Of a DNA stretch of 64,000 bases, positions 1-10,700 are shown piece after piece. The stretch's first letter is position 1. Each line of letters begins with the position of its first letter. Position numbers and translations under genes: made by a program. The DNA is from Steromphala cineraria (lineage: Eukaryota > Mollusca > Gastropoda > Trochida > Trochidae): the NCBI GenBank assembly GCA_916613615.1, contig OU744720.1, positions 68,154,471 through 68,218,470 on the forward strand, read 5' to 3'. Below the pieces are notes generated by a model. That model saw only the letters and a list, made by a program, of their open reading frames with translations. It was not told where the DNA came from and did not search any database.

Positions 1-160
1 CCCCAGTTAGTTAAGATGGAAATTTATTCATGATCAATTTTGTACAGCTAGTAAATAGGATCAACTCATTACAACATTGACTTGTGTCATTTCTAACAGA
101 TTGGAGTTAATTATTCAAATCGAATTGATCGATGAGTAAGAACGAACAGTTTCTTTCTAC
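1..160. repeat. Dispersed duplication block a, copy 1
   Basis: This block matches 17330-17500 closely over about 150 bases, sharing for example GGATCAACTCATTACAACAT and GAATTGATCGATGA. More diverged versions occur near 30640-30760 and 35095-35230. It is one of several blocks showing that the left part of the window is built from old duplicated units. No open frame explains the conservation, so I treat it as noncoding duplicated DNA. Confidence 0.7.
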
Positions 161-689
161 AATTAGCATATCAATCTTAGGAATATCAACTCAAGTGACT
201 GTTGTACAAAAAAGTTGAAAATAACGTTAAATAACGTATATAATACTCTGAAAATAACAGCACCTATCATAACTCCAGTGGAGTGGTTAAAGAATATACT
301 TAAATATACTTTTAGATTTACTGAATATACAAAAACGAAGTTACCCTTTGATGGTAGTCTAGCTATCGAATGTGTTGCAAGATGGTCGAATATGAAACCA
401 ATGCTGATCGTTACTATTGCAATCATTGGTGCATATGTAAAATAATCTTTAACCTAAATGATTAATTTCCCTTTCTCGAAAAAGCATATAGTATATAGTA
501 ATAGTTTAGTAATAGTATATATTAAATCAAAGAAACTTTGCTCAAGCAAGCATTTAAAAAATGTTTTGTTGTTTTCGAGGAAATTGGATAATAAGTAAAT
601 TTGCACATGTGTCCTGTCACAATTGATTATTAATATAATGTTTTATTTCTTACAGAAAAAAACTTATCTTTACATTAGGTTAATGTTAT

Positions 690-850
690 CAGGGACGGGG
701 AGCATGTCATTGCAGACAATGTTTGGTATGGTTTGCATCACTCTCATTTCACTCATCAGGATAATTACGCCTGAAGTTGAAGTAATTTGTTTCAGCATGA
801 TATTTAACTTATTAACAACAGGTATAACTGTAGTTATAATTTTGCAGTAA
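690..850 (-). pseudogene. Coding-like fragment with a diverged copy at 17.7 kb
   Basis: Read on the minus strand this stretch is open and resembles the minus-strand reading of 17700-17860. Both contain Cys-Lys, then a VVN-x-x-NI motif, a Ser-Gly followed by a hydrophobic IL, then R-x-MQ and a late Cys. The two DNA segments also lie in the same order after another duplicated block (1-160 and 17330-17500). The pattern loosely recalls the beta-strand/alpha-helix texture of a Venus-flytrap ligand-binding domain, but no diagnostic motif is present. No splice sites could be fixed. It may be an exon relic of a duplicated gene or just a transcribed-looking repeat. I do not recognise the family with confidence. 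Confidence 0.2.
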
Positions 851-869
851 AATCCAAAAAATCTCAATC

Positions 870-2467
870 TTAATCAACTATCACACTGTTCCATATGTAT
901 TCAGTATTTTACTGAAATCTTCGATAGGTTTCATTCAAATGTATTTACGTAAAAAAGGAACTAGTTTTCAGTTACGATATGGATTACATATTGATTTGAA
1001 CGTACTTTACAATCGGTAAGTGCAGCATAAACAATTATTTAAAACGTTTAAACATGTTAAATTCAAAGTTTGCAAAGATCAAACAAAATGCGATCTGGGA
1101 AATATGATATGATGTGTCTTATAAAGTTATGTGCAAATCAATAAAACATGTCAGAGAAGTATATTGTCAGTCAAAATCTGGAATCATTCAACCACTACAA
1201 ATAAATGATTTTTACGATCCAATGAATAAATTGTAGCATGATTCAGTGTTTCATATGTAACGATTGATGCAAAATAAGGTAATTTGAAAAGTCTTCAGCC
1301 ATCAGACATGAAGTTTAACAGTCATGTGACTTTAATATTTTACTTCAAATATAAATGTAGTTTGTTGTTGTTTAAGTTTAAAACTGTAAATGGATTCGTT
1401 TTACCCAACGAATTTATTATTGTATCGTATAGTATTCTTTTTCTGAGTGCAGACTTAAATATACATGTGAAAAGCTGAAATTCAACACAAATACTATAAT
1501 GTTGATGACATTAGATGATAACTTTTAGAAATCGATTTATGAGTGTGACTGAAAACGATGACCGCATCCCAAGCTTTCAAAACTGTTTTGGACATTCTTA
1601 CCTCGTGAAAGTACGACCACAATGCAATGCCAACAGCTTCATGGACCCTTGTTTTTAACATGAAATATTGATACTGTCCTTCTTGTTGTTTATAATATGA
1701 CATTTGCGTCCTGCTCATTCTTTGTCTTCATAATATACTGAACCTATTTCAACAAGATTTTTGCTTGAATATGGCATATGCTTCGTACACAGTGTTTGAG
1801 GTCAGAATATTTAGATTTTTTTTCAATAATACTTTGAATTTTAATTCATTTAGCTTCTGTGCATAGAAATATGTCTGGTATAAAAACAGTTTGAACCTTA
1901 ACTTTTTTTAGGAGTATATTAGCAATCGTCTCACTGCAGTTACAAATTGGAAAATGTAATAATGCAAAGATAAACACAATGGAGACTATATTTTGCATGT
2001 TGAGAATTCTATTCTTTATTTATATGAGAGAAAAAATAATATCTTCACATCCCGCACAATATGACGAATGAAATATAATTTTGTGTTCCATATAAGAATG
2101 TAACCTTTAGAAGGTTTAATATCCAAACCTTTATGGAATCATGAAATTATAGAGTTTTGAAAGATATATGATGGAAATTCAATGCCTCAGAAAGCATTCT
2201 CCACTTTAATCAATATATGACTTCGAAGCCATTTAAAATACATTTCCCATATTTTACTTTCACTATAATACAATTTCGGTGCTCACTTGTTGAGTATCGG
2301 AAACAAATTTAAGAAGTGTTATTTATTGACTAATTTTGAAATCTTGTCAATCTTTCGTAGGCCAATGGATAAAACCCCTGAATTAATCAGAGAATTGCAC
2401 GTATGTGTATCAACTGTGACATTTCAAAAGTAATATTTCGAATTGGAGATCTTTTACAATCATTTCC
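870..2467. other. No gene seen
   Basis: AT-rich sequence with only short chance open frames on both strands (all below 80 codons). I see no tRNA, no splice-bounded exon and no clear repeat in this stretch. Confidence 0.5.
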
Positions 2468-2620
2468 AGACTAGTCCAGCAGATATGTGAAGAATTTACA
2501 TAGAATTGTGCCTTTAATGATACAAGCAGGAAATTTGGTACACAGTTAGGGGGTACCCTTAGAGTGAAATTTGGATATAAGGACATTCCAGATTTCCTCT
2601 AAGATTAAAATGGCGGCTTC
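2468..2620 (+). repeat. Left arm of a ~150 bp inverted repeat pair
   Basis: Starting at GACTAGTCCAGCAGATA and ending in AAAATGGCGGCTT, this arm matches the reverse complement of 5695-5852. Shared stretches include the TAGTCCAGCAGATA end, the GTGATACAAGCA/ATGATACAAGCA core, a GGACATT motif and the AAAATGGCGGCTT end. The arms enclose a palindromic element and a DIRS-like relic. They may be the ends of one composite element of about 3.4 kb, or two opposite copies of a separate repeat. Confidence 0.7.
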
Positions 2621-2730
2621 AAATTAATGAATGAAATTAGTTAATATACCAACCAGTTCAAATCCTTATCACGTGTGTTTGGTGTAAAACACAATTTAGG
2701 TATTATGTAATTAATTGTTGTGAATAATCT

Positions 2731-3000
2731 ATCAGTCTTAGTAAACCTAGCCTCAATAATACTCGTTTCACTCCACTATTGAGTCTAGCAAGATGTAGTA
2801 GAAGGTTGCGTCAGCCGATCTTTGGAATTGACCAATAAGGGATCGTCTTACCAAGCCTCAATAGTATGCATTCGCACATATAACGTTGGAGGGTCATAGG
2901 TCGGTGAAAGGTTGGCTGACGCGACTTTCTACTGCATCTTACTAGACTCAATATCGGAGTGAAGCGAGTATCATTGAATCTAGGTTTACTCAGACTGATA
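2731..3000. repeat. Palindromic foldback element (MITE-like)
   Basis: The first ~86 bases (2731-2816, starting ATCAGTCTTAGTAAACCTAG) pair with the reverse complement of the last ~87 (2914-3000). Matching runs include GAGTCTAG, AAGATG, AGTAGAA and GCGTCAGCC. Pairing continues more weakly inward, leaving a spacer of under 100 bases. This is the structure of a nonautonomous foldback/MITE element. No coding capacity is visible. TA-containing bases flank both ends, but a target duplication could not be fixed. Confidence 0.75.
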
Positions 3001-3349
3001 TGCATTGCAATTATTTCATACTGAGCTCAAAAAGAGCATCTGCAGTGGGTAAAAAAAAAATTTCCCAATTGCTATTGCAGAGTTCGGCCTGTCGGTTAGA
3101 TAGTTGACTCTTCGGGACTTCAGTCTTTGCTTGTTGATAAAATATTTGTTCAAAAAATTCTCTTTACAATTATTAGTTTCAAAATATTTTCCATCCGACA
3201 CTGCATTAGTGGTGCTGTATATTGCTTGACGGACTATGGCTAATAAACAAGCTCTTGAATCAACAGGCTAGAATGCTACTTGTCCACTCTAACTGATTGG
3301 AAGAAGTGCGTTTTATTTTCAGGAAGAAACAGAAGAGGTTATTTCCACA

Positions 3350-3367
3350 CCCCCCCCCCCCCCCCCC
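3350..3367 (+). repeat. Poly-C run (18 nt)
   Basis: An uninterrupted run of 18 C residues after TTTCCACA. It lies just before the DIRS-like relic. The length may be uncertain because homopolymers are prone to assembly error. Confidence 0.9.
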
Positions 3368-3419
3368 TGATTTCAAGCAAAAAATAGGTTCTGAATAGGC
3401 GGAGATACAAAATTGGCTC

Positions 3420-5340
3420 CAGCTCTCTACCATGCGTTCTGATCCGTCGCGATAGGCCTTGTTAGGTTATGTTGGGACTTTTTTGGGGGGACAGTCGGAT
3501 CTCCTGGTGTTGATTGATAGGAACCTGCGATATGCCTTAGATTCGGTAGGTTAGCCTCTCACCTGCGACTCAACGGAGCACAGCGGGCGGTAGACAGGCT
3601 CAACGTTACGTTTGAACAGATGGATATTCTGATATCCAAGGGGGCAGTCGAGGAAATCCTGGTCCCAAACCTCGAGTCGGGGTTCTACTCCCCTATGTTC
3701 GTTCCACCCAAGAGAGACAGGAGCAAATAGTAGATGATTAACCATATGTTGAAGTTAACCACTCCTTCCTCGTACTGCCGCCATATCTTTGTCACATGAT
3801 TTTGTCATTAGTCATGCGGTTGCTGGAGCCCTAGAATTGGAGAACACATACTTGCATATTCCCATTTCCGAGACCACTGCAAGTACCTCAGTTTCGTTCT
3901 GGCAGAGCGCCATTCTCAGTGGAATGTGCTTACATTTGGAATATCATTCCCTCCGTGGATTTTCACCAGAGTGACTCAACAATAGTAACTTTCTTCTCAC
4001 TCACAATGTCCAGTTCATTCCATTCGTGGACGACAGGCTTGATACCCAACGCTGATTACTCTGGAGTTGGAGTTGTTGATTAATCTGTCCAAGTCAGACC
4101 TTAAGCCAACCACCTCGCTGGCCTTCCTGGGCGCTATTGTGGACACTGGACACTGCTCAGTCCCCTGCTAACGCATGGAGCGAATAGACTTCTTGCTCCA
4201 CTAGGTCGAATAGATCATGGGGTGCTCACCTAAGTGCAGGACCTAACTAGAAGGGGTTGGCTGCAGTTGACATCATTTCAGGTCTTCCTAAACGTGCACG
4301 TCAGGGAAAAGGTGTCCAGACATGTGTTCCTGCTTCGCCATGACCTCAGGGAGGAGGCGAACGTCTTCACAGGTGTCCTGCTCCACCAATTAAAGGTGAT
4401 GGGAAGCGGTTGGTGTCTGGTCTCAAGATTCAGTGGGATCTGGCAATTTGTCCCTGAGCACTTATGCTCGGATGTCTGCAAGCCCTTATTAGAGATGATC
4501 ATCCTATGCCTGAAGTTAAGACAGTTTATTCATGGCAATGGCTTTCGGCTGCCAAGATTTCAGAGCCGCATGCTTTGCAGACTGATTTGCTTCGCTTTGA
4601 AGTGAGGGATGAGGGAAGAGTCACAAAGGAACTTGCACCGGACTTCGTGTGTAAGATCCAAGGGTCTGATGATTGAGGCAGGGTGTTTCACATTCAATCC
4701 CTTGCATGATCAGCATTCCCCATGGACGAAGAGTTCAGTTTCTCTGTCCTGTTCTAGCTCTTCGCCTCAACTTGGAACGCATGCGTTCCTTCTGGCAAGG
4801 GAGAAGGAGGCCTTCCCCATTTGCTTTGAGTACAAAGACGACAGACAGTGCCTTCAGTGTCTATCAGTGGTCTGCTATCCTAAAGGCTTACAAAGCCATG
4901 GGTTGACCGCGACCAGCTCTTTCAACCTTTTACGAGATCCGTGCAGTCTCTGCCACCATAGCAGTCCATATTGCTGTGGCGAACATCCGTTGGGCTTGTT
5001 TTGGAAGTCATACATGCTCTTTGACAACCACTACCCTCGAGACGTTTCTATGGAAGACAGACATTGCAAGGATGATGACTCGGTTATTCGCTTAACAACG
5101 CACTTCAGGTCTTGCTACCCCAGAGGGATTGCAGCGTTACCGTTAGATCGTTTTCACATGTTGTTGTTTTAAAAAAAAGTTTGCATTTCTTTTTCCATTG
5201 TGTTGGTTGTCTTTCTGGTTCGAGGTTTGTAACACCCTTTTAACAAGCCCAGATCACCCTACCATAAGTTTGACTGTTGAGATTGTTACCTTCCTTCTTG
5301 GGTCCACAGCCCTTTATCGCTATTGTATTCTGCGCTACAG
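3420..5340 (+). mobile_element. Decayed DIRS-like (tyrosine-recombinase) retroelement
   Basis: The reverse transcriptase part begins near 3590. It reads a GFYSP-like motif before two tandem stop codons at 3728-3733, then YLHIPI (about 3850) and a WNVLTF-like segment. A FLGAIVDTG motif near 4130 matches the end of DIRS-type RT. The recombinase part lies at about 4740-5160. PVLALRL is followed by YEIRAVSATIAVH, which corresponds to the H-x-x-R box with His changed to Tyr. A frame switch then gives FWKSYMLFDNHYPRD, the segment that carries the nucleophilic tyrosine. The tail up to about 5340 (CTGCGCTACAGTGAG) resembles DIRS 3' ends. Known family order is Gag, RT/RNase H, methyltransferase and YR; Gag is missing here. 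Several frameshifts and stops make it nonfunctional. Confidence 0.8.
4609..5172 (+). pseudogene. Tyrosine recombinase remnant of the DIRS-like element
   Basis: Two overlapping frames must be joined to recover the recombinase, so the gene is frameshifted. One frame supplies the PVLALRL helix, the AILKAYKAMG segment and the Arg of the catalytic H-x-x-R box (YEIR, with Tyr in place of His). The other, ending at the TAA near 5170, supplies WKSYMLF and the HYPRD segment. In live DIRS elements this enzyme integrates circular cDNA without a transposase-type target duplication. Loss of frame and the altered His predict no activity. Confidence 0.75.
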
Positions 5341-5694
5341 TGAGTCAGAGATGGTAATAGTAAGTTAAATAATAGTGCGTTTTTTAGTAAATGTCATTAT
5401 TTAAAATTTCCATTGACAACTGACCAATCCTTCATTCCCACCCTTGCCTCCCCTCCTGCGAGTTGGTTGGCTCTGGTGAAAGCCAGCACAGGGACAGATA
5501 ACTCCCGTCTTCTTTGATCTGTGTAATCTTCTTGAGAGATAATCAGAAATTTAAAAAATATATGATATTTAGTGAAAAAATAAAGACCAAATAATGTTTT
5601 TTGAGAGTTTTCACTTAATTATCATCATAAACACAAGATTCCTTGGTGTTCCTCTCCAAGTACTCTGATTTAGATAATGTTATCTTAATACAAA

Positions 5695-5852
5695 AAAGCC
5701 GCCATTTTAAATGGCCGCCATTTTTGTTCTGGGAATAAATTCAAATGTCCCTATATCTCAAAATCTTCATAAGATAATGCTCTATCAGTATACCAAGTTT
5801 CATGCTTGTATCACAAAAAGCACAATTTCCCCACTTATCTGCTGGACTAGAC
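5695..5852 (-). repeat. Right arm of the ~150 bp inverted repeat pair
   Basis: Reverse-complement partner of 2468-2620, running from AAAGCCGCCATTTT to CTGCTGGACTAGAC. It contains an extra ATGGCCGCCATTTT duplication at its inner end. Between the DIRS relic and this arm (5340-5695) I see only AT-rich sequence. Confidence 0.7.
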
Positions 5853-5859
5853 ATATCAG

Positions 5860-6640
5860 GGAAACATGTACTCGAGTCCACTCTGTCTTATGAAAAAAGT
5901 CTTGAAAATCTGACATATTAAATCATCTGTTGACACAAAAAACTAACGTCTATAATGTCAGTATATTTCATTTTTGTGGACTTGAACAACTTTATGATCA
6001 CCGTTCATTGGTCCTAGAGGTAGTGTCTGCAATAAAAACATTGATACCTACGCCCTGAAAGGCCAATAACGTTTATAATGATTAATAACAAAAACATTAA
6101 AATTAAAGCAATTCTTACACTGGATGCAAAGTTTGTTAAACATAAAAAGTAATAGTTTGATAAATAAAAACCTTAAAACATCAAACATTTTGAAGATGTT
6201 TTGAAGCATTGCTTTAGGCTAACCTTTCTTAACATAAAATGCCATTTCTCTTCACGGATCTAGAAACGTGCTTAGAATGAATAAGAATGAGTGAGTGTTT
6301 TTTCGTGTCTACGTGTAGAACATTGTATGTTGATAAGGACCATTTCATTTGAATGTATTTTCTGTCAAAAGGTTAACTTCTTATTTATTTTCGAAAGATA
6401 TATGACTTTAAGATTCATTGGGAGACGTGAAAAAATGCATTATATATCGTTTATCCATTAATTCATACATTATACGAACATTTAAAATAATGAACTATTG
6501 AAAACAAAATATACTATTGAAATACTAAAACGTTGTACTAATGATATTGCCACCACTATCTGCATTATATGTGTCTATTCGCTATGCCCTTTCTGGAAGA
6601 TTTGCCAAAAAGAAGTAATATAAAGACAACTAAAACTGAA
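5860..6640. other. No gene seen
   Basis: AT-rich sequence without long open frames, recognisable repeats or RNA genes. Confidence 0.5.
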
Positions 6641-6800
6641 CAGTAAAAGTCATTCTGCACTGACTGGTTACAATGCTACAACATGCTCCAGTAAATACTA
6701 TTTTAAAGATGAACATGACATTAACTGCTTTATAAACTTCTTGAAGAATAACAGGTCGCAGTGGGCAAGTAAATCATATGATACTGCATTGTGAGATTTT
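6640..6800 (-). pseudogene. Frameshifted relative of the 7.4-7.6 kb coding-like fragment
   Basis: On the minus strand this segment reads SHNAVSYDLLAHC, matching SYNEILHDLLVQC of the 7425-7607 fragment. A reading-frame change follows, and then VNVMFIFKIVFTGAC, matching the other copy's ATVMFVFTTVFTGAC. The homology is therefore spread over two frames and the copy is broken. The DNA match is also visible on the plus strand (CATGCTCCAGT and AAATACT/GAATACT). Function is unknown; see the partner fragment. Confidence 0.35.
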
Positions 6801-7424
6801 TGCTTCTTATCTTGACTTTATATCCTTTAGGTTTCATCATAATTAGGAAGGACAAATTGACGTTGATGTAGATGCGACAAATACTTAAACAAATATTTAC
6901 TCTCAAAAACCAAGAAGGGACAAGGTTTGGAATTTTGACGGGTTTTTTTTTTTAATATTTGATTTTTTATTTAAATGTATCTATTTGTTTTCAAATTAGT
7001 TATTTTACGCTCACGGTTTTAAGTTCTAACGAGGCATTCAATACAATGGATATGATAAAGCCTTTGTGCAACAATAGTCATTTAAAATTGTTTTATGTTA
7101 TCAAACAAGCTAATTGATGGTGCAGCGGGTTACACTTCTTCAATTCATTTTATCTTACCTGGTAATGTCAATTCAACCTTATACATAACTTTTTTTGTTA
7201 ATCTTTAAAATCTAATTTTATTTCAAATAATACTCTTACAAATCATTTTGCAACTAAAGTGAATCAAAGAATCAAAATGCCAAGTGGCTTATTACTCAGT
7301 CTTCCCACATACCTCAGATATTGGATTTCGTCTAAAAGTTTATTTTGAGAATGGTCTTTTGGTTTTGATGAATACTGTTATTAACAAAAGAATGAGACAT
7401 TGGTAACAATGTAGGAACATGGAA

Positions 7425-7607
7425 TTAAATCCTTTCTATCAGTGAAGGATCTGCAATGAAAACACATGCTCCAGTGAATACTGTTGTAAAGACGAACATG
7501 ACAGTTGCTGCTTCATTAACTCTTGGAATGAAGTTCCTTGGATAGCGTAATGAAATGTTGCACTGAACAAGTAAATCATGTAAGATTTCATTGTAAGATT
7601 CCTGTCC
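7425..7607 (-). pseudogene. Coding-like 60-codon fragment, possibly class C GPCR loop 3/TM6
   Basis: After a possible acceptor (ATGATTAG before GGACAGG) the minus strand is open for 60 codons and ends in TAA. The middle reads RYPRNFIPRVNEAATVMF, followed by a hydrophobic stretch FVFTTVFTGACVFIA. The N-E-A triplet between a basic loop and a hydrophobic helix is typical of the third intracellular loop and sixth helix of class C GPCRs. That is known of the family; its use here is inference from a short fragment. A diverged, frameshifted copy at 6640-6800 shares the amino-acid pattern, suggesting past coding function. No seventh helix or partner exons could be tied to it, so it is probably a gene relic. 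Confidence 0.3.
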
Positions 7608-7749
7608 CTAATCATGATTTTATCCTTCATCAGATTTACGCAGATTGAATCTCTTTTTGCAATTACAAACAAAACATATATGTAGATACAGCTAGGGGAC
7701 ACCATCAGAAGCAGCTGCTTGATACAAATATAATGTAAATACATGGTTA

Positions 7750-10700
7750 TTCTATTATATTAATAATGTGTATTCTAATCATGATCTTTCTTTCAAAACA
7801 AATAGGGAGAAAACTTATGTACTCTTTAATCATATTCATTTAACACAACCAATTATCTAAAGTTCATTGGAAAAAAGACAAAGGACTTTGTATTTTACAT
7901 GCTTACATGTTTATAATACATGAGTTCATTCAATTTGACCCTATTTCTGGTACCTTAATTAACATCTAATACAAAAGAGATTCAACCATATAGCTAATCA
8001 AGTTTTGGAATCTTCTTAGACCTTATTCAGTAAAAGAACTTACGGGTTTCCTCACTGTGTAACACACTTGAACTGGGAAAAGGAGGATTTTCTTAGATTA
8101 ATGTGATCGCCCTCATAAAAATATAAACCTTCAATTGAAATCGAGTATGTGTATAAATGTATTTAATTTACAGCTGTTAAACAAACATATTAGTTCATAA
8201 ATTGTTCACTAAAGACTGACCATCATTCTGTCACATTTTCGAGGGAGATGAAAAAGAACCCATGTTCGTATAACATACGTTGATATGAAACTCAAATGTA
8301 TTCTAGAAAATATTTGGAATTGATGTTTTGAGTATGGGAGCAAAATGAAATATTTTACTTTTGAGTAGCAACAAGAAATGTTATTCCTTTTTATTGCAAA
8401 CACTATGAAATATGTCATATAGTTTGCCAAAATAAGGCAAGGTTGCTTGTCATTTCATTATGTATTTAATAAAGGTAGGAAACCCTGATGTAATATTGTA
8501 AAGTATAATTTTGAAAATATAACAATTGCAAAGTAAAAAAGAAATGACTTCACACATTGACATGAACATTGTAACAAAGTTTTGATCAGCTCTAAGTCGC
8601 ATACCAAATCTTACTTCAAATGTCCAATTTACTGACTGAACTTCATCAATTGGAACAGGACTCCATGAACAATTTGTTTTCTCAAAAGGCTACATAACTT
8701 TTGGTTTACAAGTAGAGGAAAAATAAAATTTAGAATTGTTGGTTCTTTTCATGTGAAAAATGTTATCGATTAACAAAATTGACTATCACCCAAAATAGAA
8801 ATTAAGAAACAAAGGTACTTTTGGGGCAAATACTAACGGAATAACCTCTTTTGGTGTAAGTGATCAACTCCTTATAACTGAAATAAATGCCTCACTCAAT
8901 TTCATTGGCTTTGTAAGAATAACAAAACTGATTAGTGACTGGTCAAGAAAGGACTTTTAAAAACATGTCCTTCCCTTTTAGTTTAGAGATCTTTTAAATC
9001 TATTTAAGATATCATTCCTTACATCACTATCACATTCATTCGCGCTGTTGTTGAACTTATATGATGTATGTACATTGTATTAATCTTTATAGTAAAATGA
9101 CAATAAGGGATATGTATTAAGGATTTACCCTGCGAACATAAGTAACATGAAGTCAGTGTCATGAAAATGTTAATCGTTGATTTGAAAACTATATATCCCA
9201 TAAAGAAGAAAATTCATGAGTTTATTGCACATATTGTCAACATAACCAATTTGTAACATAAAATCTTGACATTAAAACGTTTTTATTTCTTCATTTCTTA
9301 CTTAAACATACACATGTTGTAACACGTGAACTGAAATGTTGGTGTTAACGACATATCATCGATAAGTAGTCTGTTAGCATTAAGAAGTCACAAATGATGA
9401 AAAGTTTCAAATGAACCATCTCATTATATTCATTTTGATGCAGTGTAATACGCGCGTAGTTTACTCTTGATATATGTTAATGACTAAACTATGTGCATTT
9501 TATCAAAAGTTAAGAATGATATCTTAAACTTTCAAACTTTATGATTTCATGTTGCCAGGCATTCCTGTTAATACAAAATATAAATATCGTTTTCAAATCT
9601 GATTACTTGATATTGTAGTTGTCAAAGACATTGCCATTGTGAAGTAGACTACAAACTCCATCCTATCTGGGCATATTTTTCTTTGTGTTGTTTCGAGGAT
9701 ATTGAATTTAAAAGTAAAACGGATCATGACTGGAACTCCATTTCTGATCCAAAAACCACAATAGTTAATTTTTGTGTGAGCTTTCTTCTTAATCACAAAA
9801 CTCAAATGGGACCAACACAAACGGTATTATCCAAGACATAATTTTACTCGATACATTAATGGCAATATGATTAATCAGATGAAAATTTATGTTATCATTA
9901 ATTGCTCATTGCTTAGTTATAAAATATATTGATGAATGGTATTGATTGAGCACCTTGAATAAAGCATTTTCACTAAAAATGGGACTTGATTTTAATTTAT
10001 GGTTAACAATTACTGATTATTCATCGTTATCATCTTAACACATCTAACATCTACAATGAAATGTGTTTCTCAAACTAGTGCTTGTTTTGAATCATTTTTG
10101 TTACGTATAATTCCTTTGATTCCAACATCATGAATCATAGTCAATTAGTTATTGTAACGTGATGTTAGAGGTTAACATTTTCAAAATCAGAAAGATAATT
10201 CATAAGTGGATATTTGCATCAAACGGGCTATTTGTTGACTCAACGATGTAGATGTACACTTTAGTTGACAGTGACAATAAACACTTTCACCTGACAATTA
10301 AACATTGTTTTCTCTCTTTAACATATAACGATTGAATATGACCTGAACTGAATAAGCAAAGACATATTTAATACTCATCGCTTTATCTTTAATTTGTCAG
10401 AAACTTATTTCCTTGAAGGATTCTGAGGCTGTCTGTTCCTTGACATTGACCCTCTATATATATGTACAAGATCAGTTTTGTGTCGAACCAATATCAGTCA
10501 TTTACTGTCCTCTCGTGACAACATGACCAGTGCTGGCCGAAATATAACAATTTACATCACGGTATCTGTGAGATGTGCATAAGCGTGGCAAAATTGACAA
10601 TCCCAACAGGCCATAACATCAACCCGATACCATTAAATATAATTGACCTGTTCTGATTGCACAATCATTAATTTTCATGAAGATTGTTGGATAAGTTTTT

